Below are positions 44,901-55,253 of a stretch of 64,000 nucleotides of DNA, piece by piece. How positions within the stretch are numbered: position 1 is the first letter of the stretch; the number at the start of each line of letters is the position of its first letter. Under the pieces are notes generated by a model that was given only the letters and a program-made list of their open reading frames with translations, was not told the origin of the DNA and ran no database searches. Source of the DNA: Rhabdophis nuchalis (taxonomy: Eukaryota; Chordata; Lepidosauria; Squamata; Natricidae); assembly GCA_039707465.1 (NCBI GenBank), contig CM077643.1, positions 39,580,605 to 39,644,604 on the forward strand, given 5' to 3'. The translations under genes and the position numbers were made by a program.

Positions 44901-45230
44901 GAGCTGCACTGGCTACCTGTCGTCTTCCGGGTACGCTTCAAGGTGTTAGTCACCATCTTCAAAGCGCTCCATGGCTCGGGACCTAGCTATCTGCGGGATC
45001 GGATCCTGCCCCATACATCCTCACGGCCGATTCGCTCCCACAGAGAGGGACTTCTCCGGGTGCCGTCCACTAGACTTTGTCAGCGGGCGACGCCCAGGGG
45101 AAGGGCCTTCTCTGTGGCGGGCCCAGCCCTCTGGAATGACCTTCCCCCCGATATCAGGACAACCACGGACCTCCGCTCCTTCCGCCTAAAATTAAAGACG
45201 CACTTTTTTCGTCTGGCCGGCCTTGGGTAG
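41970..45230 (+). CDS. L2 LINE endonuclease-reverse transcriptase, 1086 aa
   Basis: The AP-like endonuclease lies at about residues 150-365 with N156, E183, D289/N291 and the final S-D356-H357 motif, all expected catalytic positions. The RT covers about 620-900 with LLDLSAAFDTIDH, CGVPQGSVLSPLLF and YADD at 805-808. The C-terminus carries HWLPVVFRVRFKV and WNDLPPD, typical of the L2 clade. The first ~150 residues are basic and unassigned. The protein nicks target DNA and copies its own RNA there. No stop or shift; the ATG at 41970 is the first in frame, but a later start is possible. Confidence 0.95.
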   Translation: MYSKADLLLLRESPLSQVWPAVLSRAHFDEGLVSQEKWRKRRCRGFLVKKLLSVLGGTREEGGFRQVETSQKGTGRASRRRREADGSVKRGETQVIPVEGFSIQRVVGRGRTEGRQVPSSRLEARSRWLQTVGCHNPRRLGGQGIQSQGLRLMFCNARSVVNKAPLISDLVSEGEPDLVGIAETWLGHEGGHPLVEMCPPGYRAFHQPRALGRGGGVAVIIKEGLEPRETIVPQTSGCESLCVKWGLGRQLGLLVVYLAPRYVAAALPELLEVIATVAVETPRLIVMGDFNLPSLGKSSVAAREFMASMTAMDLTQVIQGPTHEGGHTPDLIFVSGQWKSDLGTGDIVITPLSWSDHSLLRLDFPTAAPLRGEAEPESLIWYRPRRLMDPDGFQTALGPFPVSLTRAPMEDLTAAWNSAAVGALDRVAPLRPLLRRRTTLAPWFTEELRVMKRRKRCLERRWRASRSESDRTQVRAHLRTYIVALRVAKRHHCATLIASAENRPAALFRVTRSLLQQREREAPLQGRAEEFVIFLQEKTAQIQSELTPIHGPVGCHGGDLVWEEFDSVTSEDMDRLRGRLRATTCLLDPCPSWLVLASWEVTRGWLQEVVNASLSEGSLPASLKEAMVRPLLKKPSLDPALLNNYRPVSNLPFLAKVVESVVAQQFPRHLEEVDYLDPRQSGFRPGHSTETALVALVDDLWRARDGGCSSILVLLDLSAAFDTIDHGILLHRLGGLGVGGTVLRWFSSYLSGRSQFVRAGEQRSTPRPLTCGVPQGSVLSPLLFNAYMKPLGEIIRGFGVEYHLYADDTQLYISTPNHPNDAVAVMCQCLEAVRIWMGSNGLRLNPTKTEWLWFPAARFNQLSPTLAIGGEHLAPVDGARNLGVLLDTRLSMEDQVTAVARRAFYQVRLVRQLRPLLDRDALRTVTHALVTSRLDYCNSLYMGLPLRCTRRLQLVQNAAARAIMGTSRFAHVTPLLRELHWLPVVFRVRFKVLVTIFKALHGSGPSYLRDRILPHTSSRPIRSHREGLLRVPSTRLCQRATPRGRAFSVAGPALWNDLPPDIRTTTDLRSFRLKLKTHFFRLAGLG

Positions 45231-45411
45231 TCTCTTTTTAGGTCAGGGTTTTTTAGGGGTAATTTTTAGTCTAGTTATGGGTTTTAGCGCAGGATTTATT
45301 TAATTTATTTTTAACTTTGTATTTTGTATTTGTTTGTGGTCTATTTGTATTTTTAATTGCCTGTGCCCCGCCTCGAGTCCCCTTGGGGAGAGAGAGCGGG
45401 ATAGAAATTAA

Positions 45412-45440
45412 ATTATTATTATTATTATTATTATTATTAT
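45412..45440 (+). repeat. (ATT)n LINE tail
   Basis: About ten ATT units end the L2. Confidence 0.95.
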
Positions 45441-45760
45441 CGAATACAGCATTTTTTGCCTCCCGAAACCCCACCCCTTCACCAAAATGGCTGTGCCTAG
45501 CCTTATGGAGGCTTCCAGAGAGCTCCTGGGGGCTGGGGAGGGCAGAAATTAGCCTAAATCAGGCCATTTTTTGCCCCCACAGCCCCCAGCAGCACTCTAT
45601 AAGCCTTCATAGGGCTATGCATGCAATTTATTTGACACACAAATGGCCTGTTTTCGCGATAAATGGGGTGGTTTTTTGCTCATTTTTCATCCCCCCCACA
45701 CTCCCAGGAGCACTCTGCAAGCCCCCCCCCCCCCCCCAAGGCTAGTCATGCATAGTTTTC
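45441..45760 (+). mobile_element. DNA transposon right half
   Basis: 'cgaatacagcattttttgcc' continues the left half at 40811-40886. A C-run lies at 45722-45738. The right terminus is not preserved. Confidence 0.45.
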
Positions 45761-45779
45761 TTTCCTTGCATCTCAAACC

Positions 45780-46675
45780 AATCACATCACAGGCAAAAAT
45801 TAATTGTTGAAGAAACATTAAGGTAACTTTTAAGAACTTGGAAATCAACCTGAAAGCCAACCAGGCAATCTAATTCTAATGATATTTTAAAAGGAAATGT
45901 AAAATTTACTGTATCAATAGCACTATAGGAAATGTCAGAAAATTGTTCCAGGATATTCTTCGAATGTATCAAAATAAGTGAGATGGAATTCTAAACCACA
46001 ATAGTGAGCTATGGTAAGTGGGTTATAGAACGCTAGACCAGTGATGGGGGTGTGATTAAAATCTACATCTATATAATTTGTTGAGGAAGTTTGGGCCACC
46101 TGTTCTCAATCAAATATACTTCACAAGATTATCATGAAGATGAAATGAGAACACCCCAATGGTATACTAATCAATTACTTGGCTAAAGAATGAATAAATA
46201 TTCCTATTATTCACTCTATTTTTTTTTCTGATTCTATTCCTTTATTTCTTCTAAATCTTTTTCATGTTGATGCATTTTCTGGGTTTACTTAATTTATTAT
46301 GCAAATACTTCAAATAAAATCATTACAACTAGAAGCTTAAGTAAGAATTCTGCCAAGACAAAAGATTAACTATGTTGGCCAGCCATTCATCCATACTGCA
46401 AGCCTGAAGGAGTTTTCCAAAAATGCTCCTGCTTTTCAGCGTTGATTTGGATATTTAGAGTTGCTATAGGTGGAGCAGTGAAATGTATTTCTTGGTTATT
46501 AGGATTAGGCCTACATACCTAAATAAACATGAAAAAATGAAGCTTTTGAGCACAACCAAACTATCCAGTACAACTGATAGTGGATAGTTCAAGAGAACTA
46601 AAACTTTGCAAAAAACTTTGAGGTGTGGAATTCTGTGTATTAATAAAGGAGAATATTTATAGCTCAGGGTTGACA
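45780..46675. other. Unique AT-rich sequence
   Basis: Nothing recognised. Confidence 0.4.
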
Positions 46676-46680
46676 TGAGG

Positions 46681-46829
46681 GGTCCTTGGTGCTCCCTGAA
46701 GCTTGCTTGTTTTCTTGCAGACATTTCATTACTCTAACTAGAAAACATCATCACTAGCACTGATGATGTTGCCTAGTTTGAGTAATGAAACATCTGCAAG
46801 AAAACAAGCAAACTCAGAGAGGATTCCTC
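46681..46829. repeat. Foldback of PLE 3' ends
   Basis: 'gcttgttttcttgcagacat' pairs with 'acatctgcaagaaaacaagc'. Arms are about 70 bp around CTAGCAC. The right arm matches the end of the PLE at 28308-28395. Confidence 0.75.
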
Positions 46830-47201
46830 AGTTCTGTCTGTATCCTTTTCTACCTGTCGACCACCTCTCCCAATGTCTGAAGGCCCTGGGACAGCATTGT
46901 CCTCAGCCTCTGGCATGCCTTCCCTGTTGGACGGTCCCAGTTCCACCTCCTCCATTTCTCCATGACACTGGTCTTCCACTTGCCAGATGTTTTACTTCCA
47001 AAGAATTGGCCAAGCCACAGCAAGAACAGCTAAAATAGTTTGTTCTGCAAGAACAGTGTCCATATCACTCTTATATTGTGGCATTTGTTGGATTATTGTA
47101 TTGTGTTTTTATTATTGCTGCTGGCTAACCAGAGTTATTTTTCACAACATTGGCATTTTCAAATCCACATTCAACTCAACCTCTGTCTCTATTTTAGCCA
47201 G
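46830..47201. other. Unique sequence
   Basis: Nothing recognised. Confidence 0.35.
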
Positions 47202-47440
47202 CAAATAGCAGTAACAAAAGCACTTAGACTTATATACCGCGCCATAGTGCTTTACAGTACACTCTGGGTGCTTTACAAGTGTAAGCAATATTTTTCACAT
47301 TGCCCCCAACAATCTACCATAGGTCCTCATTTGACCGACCTCAAAAGAATGGAAGGCTGAGCTGGTCAAGATTGAACTCCTAGCTCCGTGCAGTTTGCCT
47401 GCAATACTGCATTCTAACCACTGTACCACAAAGACTGCTC
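47202..47440 (-). mobile_element. tRNA-derived SINE
   Basis: 'cacttagacttatataccgc' at its 3' end and 'tgcattctaaccactgtacc' at its tRNA-like 5' end. Confidence 0.8.
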
Positions 47441-47621
47441 TTATGCTGTTTCTCTTATGTAGTATCTGTTTATAGTGACAAAAAGCCTTGAAATTAATTT
47501 CTGAATATTGCATATTGTTCTTAAACAATCTAAATTTCTTCAGTAGTCAATTACTGTTACTTCGTTATATTAATAGTCCCCTTCTTGTTTAACCAGAGTT
47601 GCCAGTTCTCATTGGTTTTCG

Positions 47622-47866
47622 CTAGCTGTAGTGCCTCAGTGGTTAGAATGAAGTACTGCATGCTACTTCTGCTACTTGCTGGCTGACTGCAATTTGGCAG
47701 TTCAAATCTCACCAGGCTCAAGGTTGGCTCAGCCTTCCATCCTTCTGAGGTGAGTAAAATAAGGACCCAGACTGTTGGGGGCAAAAGGCTGACTCTGTAA
47801 ACTGCTTAGAGAGGGCTGTAAAAGTGCGGTGAAGCAGCATATAAATCTAAGTGCTGTTGCTATTGC
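47622..47866 (+). mobile_element. tRNA-derived SINE
   Basis: Box A-like TGCCTCAGTGGTTAGAAT, box B-like AGTTCAAATCTC, then the shared body and the end 'gtgctgttgctattg'. Same family as 47202. Confidence 0.85.
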
Positions 47867-48530
47867 AAGCCAATCTTCAACATTCCCTCTTATCATATGC
47901 TTATTTTCCAATTAGGAAGTTTCCTGTGGGAACTTTCCCATTGAGCAAAGCTGTGGGTATTTCTAGCCCATTTCTGGATTCAGAGAGGAGTTCTGAAAAG
48001 CCAACCCACACATCAGCATTTCTTTATGCTATGGCAATTGGTGCCACTGAGGCAGAAACATTTTTAGTTCACCATTGCTTCCCCTGAGAAGTTCCCCATT
48101 TTGGGGAGTTTTGAACAAAAAGGGTGACATTTTGCTAAGATAAATAAAGCAAAAACAAGAGTAATTTTGCTATTTTTTTAAAAAAAATATTTCTTGGGTA
48201 ATTCATCTTCATAACTTAGGGAAAGTTGCAGATAAAAATAAATATAGATTTTTGGGCAGCTTTTTAAAATGTTTAAATCCATGGATCTATGGCTTACTAA
48301 AGCACACTAGACAGTGTGGCTTAGATCCCAACAATCAATTCAATAACATTTAATATTTCAGAAGCATTTCTAGTTTTTGTTTTCAAAATCACTCTTCTCT
48401 CTGGAAAAACAAAACCATCAACAAGAAAATCCCTGGTAGATCTGTGGTGTTTTGTTTTTTTTAATGTAAAATGCTCTCTGTCAGTCTCCATGATCTGAAA
48501 GGCTGCTAGTCACCCTGAAATGAAGAGAAG
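47867..48530. other. Unique AT-rich sequence
   Basis: Nothing recognised. Confidence 0.35.
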
Positions 48531-48531
48531 A

Positions 48532-48774
48532 TGGAGATAAAATGGAGAGATGCAACATAGAATTAAGGAGAAATTCCCTAACAGTGAGAAACAATTAACC
48601 AGTGCAACAGCTTGCCTCCTGAAGTTATGGGAGCTCGATCACTGGAGGTTTTTAAGAGAGATTGGACAACCATTTGTCTGAAATAGTATAGGGTCTCCTG
48701 CTTGTGTGGGGAGTTGGACTAGATGACCTCCAAGGTTCCTTCCAACTCTGTTATCATTCTGTTATTCCATTCTG
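48532..48774 (+). mobile_element. CR1 LINE 3' end
   Basis: 'aaggagaaattccctaacag', 'acagcttgcctcctgaagtt' and 'gggagttggactagatgacc' follow the CR1 3' sequence at 5270-5450. Confidence 0.85.
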
Positions 48775-49133
48775 ATCCGGAGGAACATGGTGGCTCAGTG
48801 GGTAAGACACTGAGTTTGTTGATGAGAAAGGTCAGCAGTTCGGCGGTTCGAATCCCTAGTGCCACATAATGAAGTGAGCTCCTGTTACTTGTCCCAGCTT
48901 CTGCCAACCTAGCAGTTCGAAAGCATGTAAAAATGCAAGTAGAAAAATAGGGGCCACCTTGGTGGGAAGGTAACAGTGTTTTGTGCGCTTCAGCATTTAG
49001 TTATGCTGGCCAAGTGACCACGGAAATGTCTTCGAACAGTGCTGGCTCTTTGGCTTTGAAATGGAGATTAGCACCATCCCCTAGAGTCAGAAAAAACTAG
49101 CACCTATGTGTGAGGGAACCTTTACCTTATTCT
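48775..49133 (+). mobile_element. Sauria-type SINE
   Basis: Pol III boxes are clear: A box TGGCTCAGTGG (48791-48801) and a perfect B box GGTTCGAATCC (48845-48855). The body 'tgtcccagcttctgccaacc' and the end 'cctagagtcagaaaaaacta' to 'gggaacctttacctta' are the squamate SINE whose 3' end is shared with BovB, which supplies its retrotransposition machinery. Confidence 0.9.
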
Positions 49134-49230
49134 GTTCTGATTTAACTGCCCTCTTCCTGTTTCCTCATCAAACTGCAGAATTTACTGTCACAGGATGTAG
49201 TGATGGCCACAAGCTTGGATGGCTTTAGAC

Positions 49231-49604
49231 CAGTGATGGCTAACCTTTTTTGGCTCGTGTGCCAAAAGCAGGAGGAGTGCAGAGAGGTCATGTGTGGGCG
49301 TGCCACACCCATAATGCTATGTGTGCGACACCCTGCTTTTGGCACACTTTTTTCTCCCTCCCCAGGCTCTAGAGGCTTTCTAGGAGCCTGGGGAGGGTGA
49401 AAACAGCCTCTCCTCCCCACGTCCAGAGGCTTCAGGAGCTTCCCTGAAGCCTCCAGAGGGTGAAAAACAGCCTCAAAAGAAGTCCTAAATCAGCTGGCCA
49501 GCACACACATACGCACTGGAGCTGAAAGAGCAACGCCTCAAGTGCCCTAAGAAATGGTTCCGCGTGCCACCTGTGGCACCCGTGCCATAGGTTCGCCATC
49601 ACTG
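49231..49604. mobile_element. Non-autonomous hAT, 374 bp
   Basis: CAGTGATGGCTAACC and GGTTCGCCATCACTG ends, perfect 8-bp duplications CTTTAGAC at 49223-49230 and 49605-49612. No coding. Confidence 0.92.
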
Positions 49605-49612
49605 CTTTAGAC

Positions 49613-50255
49613 TATTTTAGGTCTGTGAGAAGTGGCTGAAGGCAGTAAATGGCATCAGAAGTTGACATCTGACTCCTGCGTTAGCTAACACCGTGCAGAA
49701 GAGATGAGATTCTCCGAAGTTCCCATCACATCATCTGCCTGTTTGCTTCCCTTTTTCTCTAACATCCATAGCAAATCACTATTAATGTTTTGTTGTGCCA
49801 TCTTCAAGTAAACATAATAAAACAAATAACAACCCTAATTGCATCAGGAAATGAAGAGAGAGATGATTAGAGCCAATCCGATTGCTGACTGCAGAGCCCC
49901 AGGGAAGCTCATAAATAATCCTTAACCTTTATGCCGAATAGAAAATTACCGCATCCCATATCTGAAGCAAACAGGCAAAGCTCCAGGATAAAAGTAAAGT
50001 TTTATTGCTCTTCCTTAGCTGCATAGATAGAGGAAGACTACAGTTCTGTACGATTTTCTTTTCCTTCTATTTGTATCTCGCTCTTTGAGATGATATTCTT
50101 TCCAAAACTACAAATAATGTTTCTTCAATGATTACTAGGACTATATTCTACATATGTAAGTCAATCATTTTTCCTCTAAAGTTTAATTTATGAATGGAAA
50201 GGGGTAACAAGGAGTTGTAACTTGTATCCCAAGTCTCCTCTTCAATTAGTGAACT
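49613..50255. other. Unique sequence
   Basis: Balanced composition, no repeats recognised; candidate conserved non-coding DNA. Confidence 0.35.
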
Positions 50256-50261
50256 ATAACA

Positions 50262-50485
50262 ACAGAAAAGGAAAGGAAGAGAGGAGAAGAGGAGAAGAGA
50301 GGACAGGGAAGAGAAGGAAGAAAGAGGAAAGGAGAGGAAGGGATAGAAAGAGAAGGAGAGAGGGTAGGAGGGGGAAGAGGAAGAGAGGAGTAGGGGAGAG
50401 GTAAGGGAAGTAGGAAAAGGAAAGAAGAGAAGGAAGGAAAGAAGTAGAGATGGGAGGGAAGGTGAAAAGAAAAGAAAAGATAGGG
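50262..50485. repeat. Polypurine tract, ~220 bp
   Basis: Almost unbroken A/G on the + strand. Complementary frames are low-complexity. Such tracts can form triplex (H) DNA. Confidence 0.9.
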
Positions 50486-50569
50486 TGGTGACAATACAAG
50501 TAGGTGTATGGTATGGTAAGAAAAGCAACCTGGGATCCATATTTTAACTTTTTACATGGAAAAACAAAC

Positions 50570-50612
<43 letters not shown>
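50570..50612. repeat. (GT)n(GA)n microsatellite
   Basis: About eight GT units then about twelve GA units. Confidence 0.95.
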
Positions 50613-50617
<5 letters not shown>

Positions 50618-50898
50618 GTTTTTGAGCTGATCAATAAATAAAAACGTAACACACATATAAAAATAAAATCACACAACGGAACTCATGGCTTTCGGTCTAG
50701 ATGGTCTCTGGTGATGAGCCGATAATTGTTCCACAACACCCTGTTAGGCCCCAATTAAGGGAGGAGACATAATGTTTCCTTTTCTGCCTTTCGGCTCATC
50801 ACCAGAGACCATCTAGACAGAGAACCATGAGTTCCGTTGTGTAATTTTTTTATGTGTGTGTTATGTTTTTTTATTGATCAGGTCAAAAAACATAACAT
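50613..50898. repeat. Foldback, ~110-bp arms
   Basis: Arms at about 50613-50722 and 50791-50898 pair, best over 'gatggtctctggtgatgagc' and 'acaacggaactcatgg'. A 68-bp spacer separates them. Both arm outer parts carry AATAAA-like, AC-repeat sequence that looks like an RNA 3' end. Confidence 0.8.
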
Positions 50899-51454
50899 AT
50901 TTTACAAACTTTTGATAAACAACATCCTACTTAGTGAACTAGAGAATATGTTTGGTTGCCAATTTTACCTGACCATACAGTTTCCACTGATGGATGCATT
51001 TTTCTATTTAGTTTATAGTCAGTTGCAAACTGTATCATAAAGTTTAGCAAACTTGGCTGCTTTTTAGACTGCCTTGTTACTTTGTAGGTTGATCTTTCCT
51101 CCTTCCTAGTTACCAATGTGCATAAGAGCATATGTATATTGATTAAAACTCCAAGTCAAAAACGAATCTTTGGGAGATTGCCCAACTGTGCCTGGGTTCA
51201 TTTTTGCACTTTGATCTAATCAAAGCTACTGTGGCACAGATATGAGTTTACTTCTTTAATGAGGAGTGTAGTTCTCTGAGATCTAAGAATAAATGTCTCA
51301 ACCAGGATAAAAAGAAATATTTAGCTTAACTCAAAGATACCAGTCTTGAACTGTTTTCCAGTCTTGAGCTGTTAATGTAGGCTCCCCGAATAAAAGTCCA
51401 TATTGGAGTAGAGAAGGAAAGTAGTTAAGACCAGAACCTGCAGATATCTTCCAC
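50899..51454. other. Unique sequence
   Basis: Nothing recognised. Confidence 0.35.
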
Positions 51455-51555
51455 CGCTCTCTCCCTCCCTCCCTCCTCCCTCCCTCCTCCCCCTCCCTCC
51501 CTCCCTCCCTCCATCCCTCTCCCTCCCTCCTTTCTTTCTTTCCTCCTCCTCCTTC
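51455..51555. repeat. (CCCT)n polypyrimidine tract
   Basis: CCCT/CCTC units with few interruptions. Confidence 0.9.
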
Positions 51556-51719
51556 TCTACCACAGTATATCACAGCCTACATATGCCATCCTGCAGTATA
51601 ATAAGTGTAATCTTTATTTCTAAGAATGCCTCCGGGTCCCAGATAGGTCCCATAAACATTTTAAGGATAAGAAATGGAGGTAGCTGCAGTCTACCATTTT
51701 GTCTGGAACTATATGTACC

Positions 51720-52212
51720 TGTTCTGACCCCCCCCCCCTTTTCTCCGGCTAATACAAGACTGGCTGCCTGCCACTGACTCTCTTGGCTGCTTGCCTGAAT
51801 GACTCTGAACAGATATGAAGCTTCCTAACTCAACTAAATACGAACCTGAAAATCAACAGAAATAAACACGAACCTAGAAATCCAACGTTGTTCTCTGCAA
51901 GGACTTTCTTAGCAAATACTTCCTTTTAAACCCTCTTGGGAGGGGCCAGTCATTAGGCAGCGGGGACTAATTCAAATCCTATGAGTTCACTTCTGATGCA
52001 ATTGAAGCCTCTTTTTTTCAGCCCTTCTCACTCTAGCATCAGAGACAAACTGGCCTTGATCCTCCCCACTACTCCAAGACCCAGGTGCCTCCTGATGACC
52101 AGCCGGGCTCTCTGCTCTCTCAAGGTCGCCCTCCTCCTCCAGAGCAGACTCATAGGACTCCTCTCTAGAGGAGTCCATCAGAAGCTCATCTGGAGCCGGC
52201 TGGGCCACAACA
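51720..52212 (-). mobile_element. Solo LTR, acidic-ORF family, copy 4
   Basis: 493 bp with minus-strand ends TGTTGTGG and GTCAGAACA; perfect 6-bp duplications TGTACC (51714-51719, 52213-52218). A frame open from the LTR edge to 51987 encodes AQPAPDELLMDSS and a run of acidic residues, very like copy 3. A C-run has expanded at 51728-51738. Confidence 0.88.
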
Positions 52213-52218
52213 TGTACC

Positions 52219-53429
52219 TATCCTTAAAATAAATAAATAAATGTATACAAAGGCTGGAAGAAGTGTAAGGAGTAATATTTAGGGAGGAACCTAAAATAAA
52301 AGGCAGGTAATATTATCATAAATCAGTACTTCCTTGTCCACTATCAGTGCTTTGTGATAGGCAAAGTCAAGAAACACGAGTCACTAGGAATCTTGAAATG
52401 TATGATTACAGAGTCTTGAACCAGGCTCTGCAAACTGTCAAAGTCTCTGCCTACTTCAAGTGATACATAAGACAATCAAGGCAAAATAATTTTGAGGGTA
52501 TTTCTCATACTTTCTACATTTCAAGAACACAATTATCTTTTTATATCTTGGCAATCTCATCATTCTTGTCTAAATCAAGTTAGTATTCTATCATAGTCAC
52601 CCTATGTTCCTATGGATGGTTTTCACTCAAGATCCGTTTGCAAGAATGCTCCCAACATTCAAAATATACCCACCAACCACAATCATTTTCACAGATCTTC
52701 TTTGAATCTGTTCTAGTTTCCCTTTAAAAAAAAAATGAGATGCCCCAGAACTGGATATAATATGGGAATCTGGCCAGTGCTGAATAAAGTGGAAATATTA
52801 CTCTCCATGATTTGGAAATCAATCTTTTATTGATGCAGCCTAAAATTAGTTTTTCTTTTCTTATAATCACCTAACATTTCTAGCTTATACTTATGTAGAT
52901 TGCAATCAAATTCTATTTCAAGATCTTGGTAGTGTTATTAAGGCAAGTATCCTATATATATGGATTTGACTTCTATTTACTAAATGAAGAATTCTGATTT
53001 GTCCCTGTTAGTTGTACTTTTTTCTGTCCTTTTATCTCGTCTATTAAGATTGTACCGTACTTTTTAATTGTTGTTTTCTAGGGCTTTTAGAAATCCTAGC
53101 TAGTTCTGTGAAATTTGCAAAGTTGTTAAACATTTCTAAATTCACTTCATATAAGTCATGAATATAGAAAATATTTTAAGAGTACAGAATTCAGGACTGT
53201 ACGTTGTAGCATTATACTTGATACCAAATACCAAAGTGATGAACAATTAATAATAAACATTTCCTGAGTATGATTTTTTTTTCATGCCAGCTATGTGTCT
53301 TCTTAAATTTTATTTCAGCCACTCTTGTCTAATCAAAATATCATAGGATACTTGCCAAAGTTTGCTGAAATCAAGATGTATTATGTCTACAGCATTCCAT
53401 AATCTACCAATAAAATGATTTATAGGAGT
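52219..53429. other. Unique AT-rich sequence
   Basis: No element, exon or structured repeat recognised in this 1.2-kb stretch. Confidence 0.4.
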
Positions 53430-53434
53430 TGCAA

Positions 53435-53823
53435 TGTCAACTCTGAAGTGAACCTGGCTGAAGCCATCTTGTACTGCCTCACAGTTTCCATGACACCTGA
53501 GAAGGGAAGGGAGTGGGGAAGTAGATAGCCCAGCTAACAGTCAAAATAAAAAAGTTTTTCTTTGGGAACCAAGGTCAATGTAACAGATGACTGGTGAAGG
53601 AGGAGAGGAGCCTGCCAGTTATATTCATTGGACAATATGACTGGTGACACCTGGGAGGGAGGGAGGGAGTTTTACTCTTTTAATTAAGTGAGAATCATGA
53701 TAACCTTTACAGCTGTTTTCCACCAGCTGTGCCAATATGATGTATCCAATAAACATGTTCTTTGAGGAATCCACCTGCTTCAGCCTTCTACTTTCAATGG
53801 GTGCATAACTCAGAATGCTGACA
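53435..53823 (+). mobile_element. Solo LTR, 389 bp, perfect TSD
   Basis: TGTCAACTCT to GAATGCTGACA, flanked by TGCAA at 53430-53434 and 53824-53828. AATAAA at 53748-53753. Its termini resemble the TGTCA families at 32502 and 35152, but the body differs. Confidence 0.88.
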
Positions 53824-53851
53824 TGCAACTGATTTCTGGAAACAAGCAAAA

Positions 53852-54405
53852 TAAGGTTTTGATGACCATCTTCAAGGTGCTCCATGGCACGGGGCCTAGC
53901 TACCTACGAGACCATCTACTGCCCCATACATCCCTACGACCGATACGCTCTCACAGAGAGGGGCTACTCCGGGTGCCGTCAACTAGGCAATGCCGGTTGG
54001 CGACGCCCAGGGGTAGAGCCTTCTCTGTGATGGGCCCAACCCTCTGGAACGCTCTCTCCCCTGAACTCTGTGTCATCTCGGACCTCCACCTGTTCCGCCA
54101 GCGGTTAAAAATGCACTTCTTCCAACAAGCCGGTCTGGCATGATTTTACTCGACACTGCACTGCCTCTAGTTACCAAAGTTTTAATTCAGGGGTTTTATT
54201 ATGGGTCCTTCATGGAGAAGGGCGGGATATAAATGTGATTAAAATAAAATAAATAAAAATAAATTTAGCGCAGGGTGGTTTAATTTAATTGAGTTTTAAT
54301 GAACGTCTTATTTTTTGTATATTTGTGTATTTATATTTTATATTCCCTGTGCGCCGCCCTGAGTCCCTATTTGGTGAGATGGGTGCGGCTTATAAATTCG
54401 AATAA

Positions 54406-54496
<91 letters not shown>

Positions 54497-54498
54497 AT
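53852..54498 (+). pseudogene. L2 LINE, 5'-truncated, with nested tail
   Basis: An open segment encodes KVLMTIFKVLHGTG through WNALSPEL to the L2 stop at 54143. The 3' UTR is interrupted at 54207-54264 by another L2 tail, then ends in a 97-bp (AAAT)n array. Confidence 0.88.
54402..54498 (+). repeat. (AAAT)n array
   Basis: About 24 pure units grown from the L2 tail. Confidence 0.97.
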
Positions 54499-55250
54499 TT
54501 TAAAAGTTTTTGAAGACTGACTGCTTAACAGTTTACTTTCTAATCGTGTCAGAATGACTGATATGTAATTATCCTGATTTTGTTCTCGTTTTTTAAAAAA
54601 ATCTGAGGATAAAGTTTGATATCCCTCTGTTTTTGCCCCTTCACATGTTCTCCAAGATTTCCCAAAGATATACACAAAACTGTAGGCAGACAACCACATT
54701 CTTCAATATTTTCTTCAATATTTTGAAACACAATTAATCTGACTTTGAAAAATTAAACTCCATTGAAATAAATAGCTACCTTTCTGATCCTCTTCCTATT
54801 AATCTTCTATTCTGGCTCTTCATTCTGCTCTTCACAATTGCCTAGTTAGAACACATAGGCTTCTTGTCGGAGAAAAAGGAGGCTAATAAAGAGTTGAAAT
54901 TGGGACAAAATAGGAGGATTTACTGTCCCAAATGAAATATGTTTATGCAAAAGCCTCAGGTTTTTTATTAGACAATTCAGACAGATCAATATTGTAGAGG
55001 AAGAAGGGATATTGCTGATAATGGATACAAGATCACTTTACTTAAGTAATCCACAGGAAGACGCTTCAGTTATCTGTTGAAAGGGGGAGAAAAAAACCCC
55101 ACACATATTTTTTTTTAAAAAACTTTCTTAAAATTACTTTTGAGAGGGAGGGAGTATGGATTTATTTTTTCCTTTTAGTAATACATGTATTGTAAATATC
55201 CATTAGGATTCTGCAGAACTTTGGATTTGAAGAGCAAAATGTGTTTTGGA
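54499..55250. other. Unique AT-rich sequence
   Basis: Nothing recognised. Confidence 0.4.
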
Positions 55251-55253
55251 CAG

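Larger units (their letters stand above)
40887..45440 (+). mobile_element. Apparently full-length L2 LINE
   Basis: A GC-rich leader (40887-41700), an AT-rich stretch (41700-41969), one long ORF, a 3' UTR with the 'gccccgcctcgagtcccctt' motif and an (ATT)n tail (45412-45440) follow in order. It sits inside an older repeat whose two halves rejoin when the LINE is removed. Intact coding makes it a candidate recently active copy. Confidence 0.9.

Noticed and set aside
48791..48855. tRNA gene, given perfect A and B boxes
   Set aside because: No cloverleaf; the boxes belong to a Sauria-type SINE with its full body and tail.
50148..50676. Overlapping minus frames of 82-140 codons
   Set aside because: Low-complexity translation of the polypurine tract.
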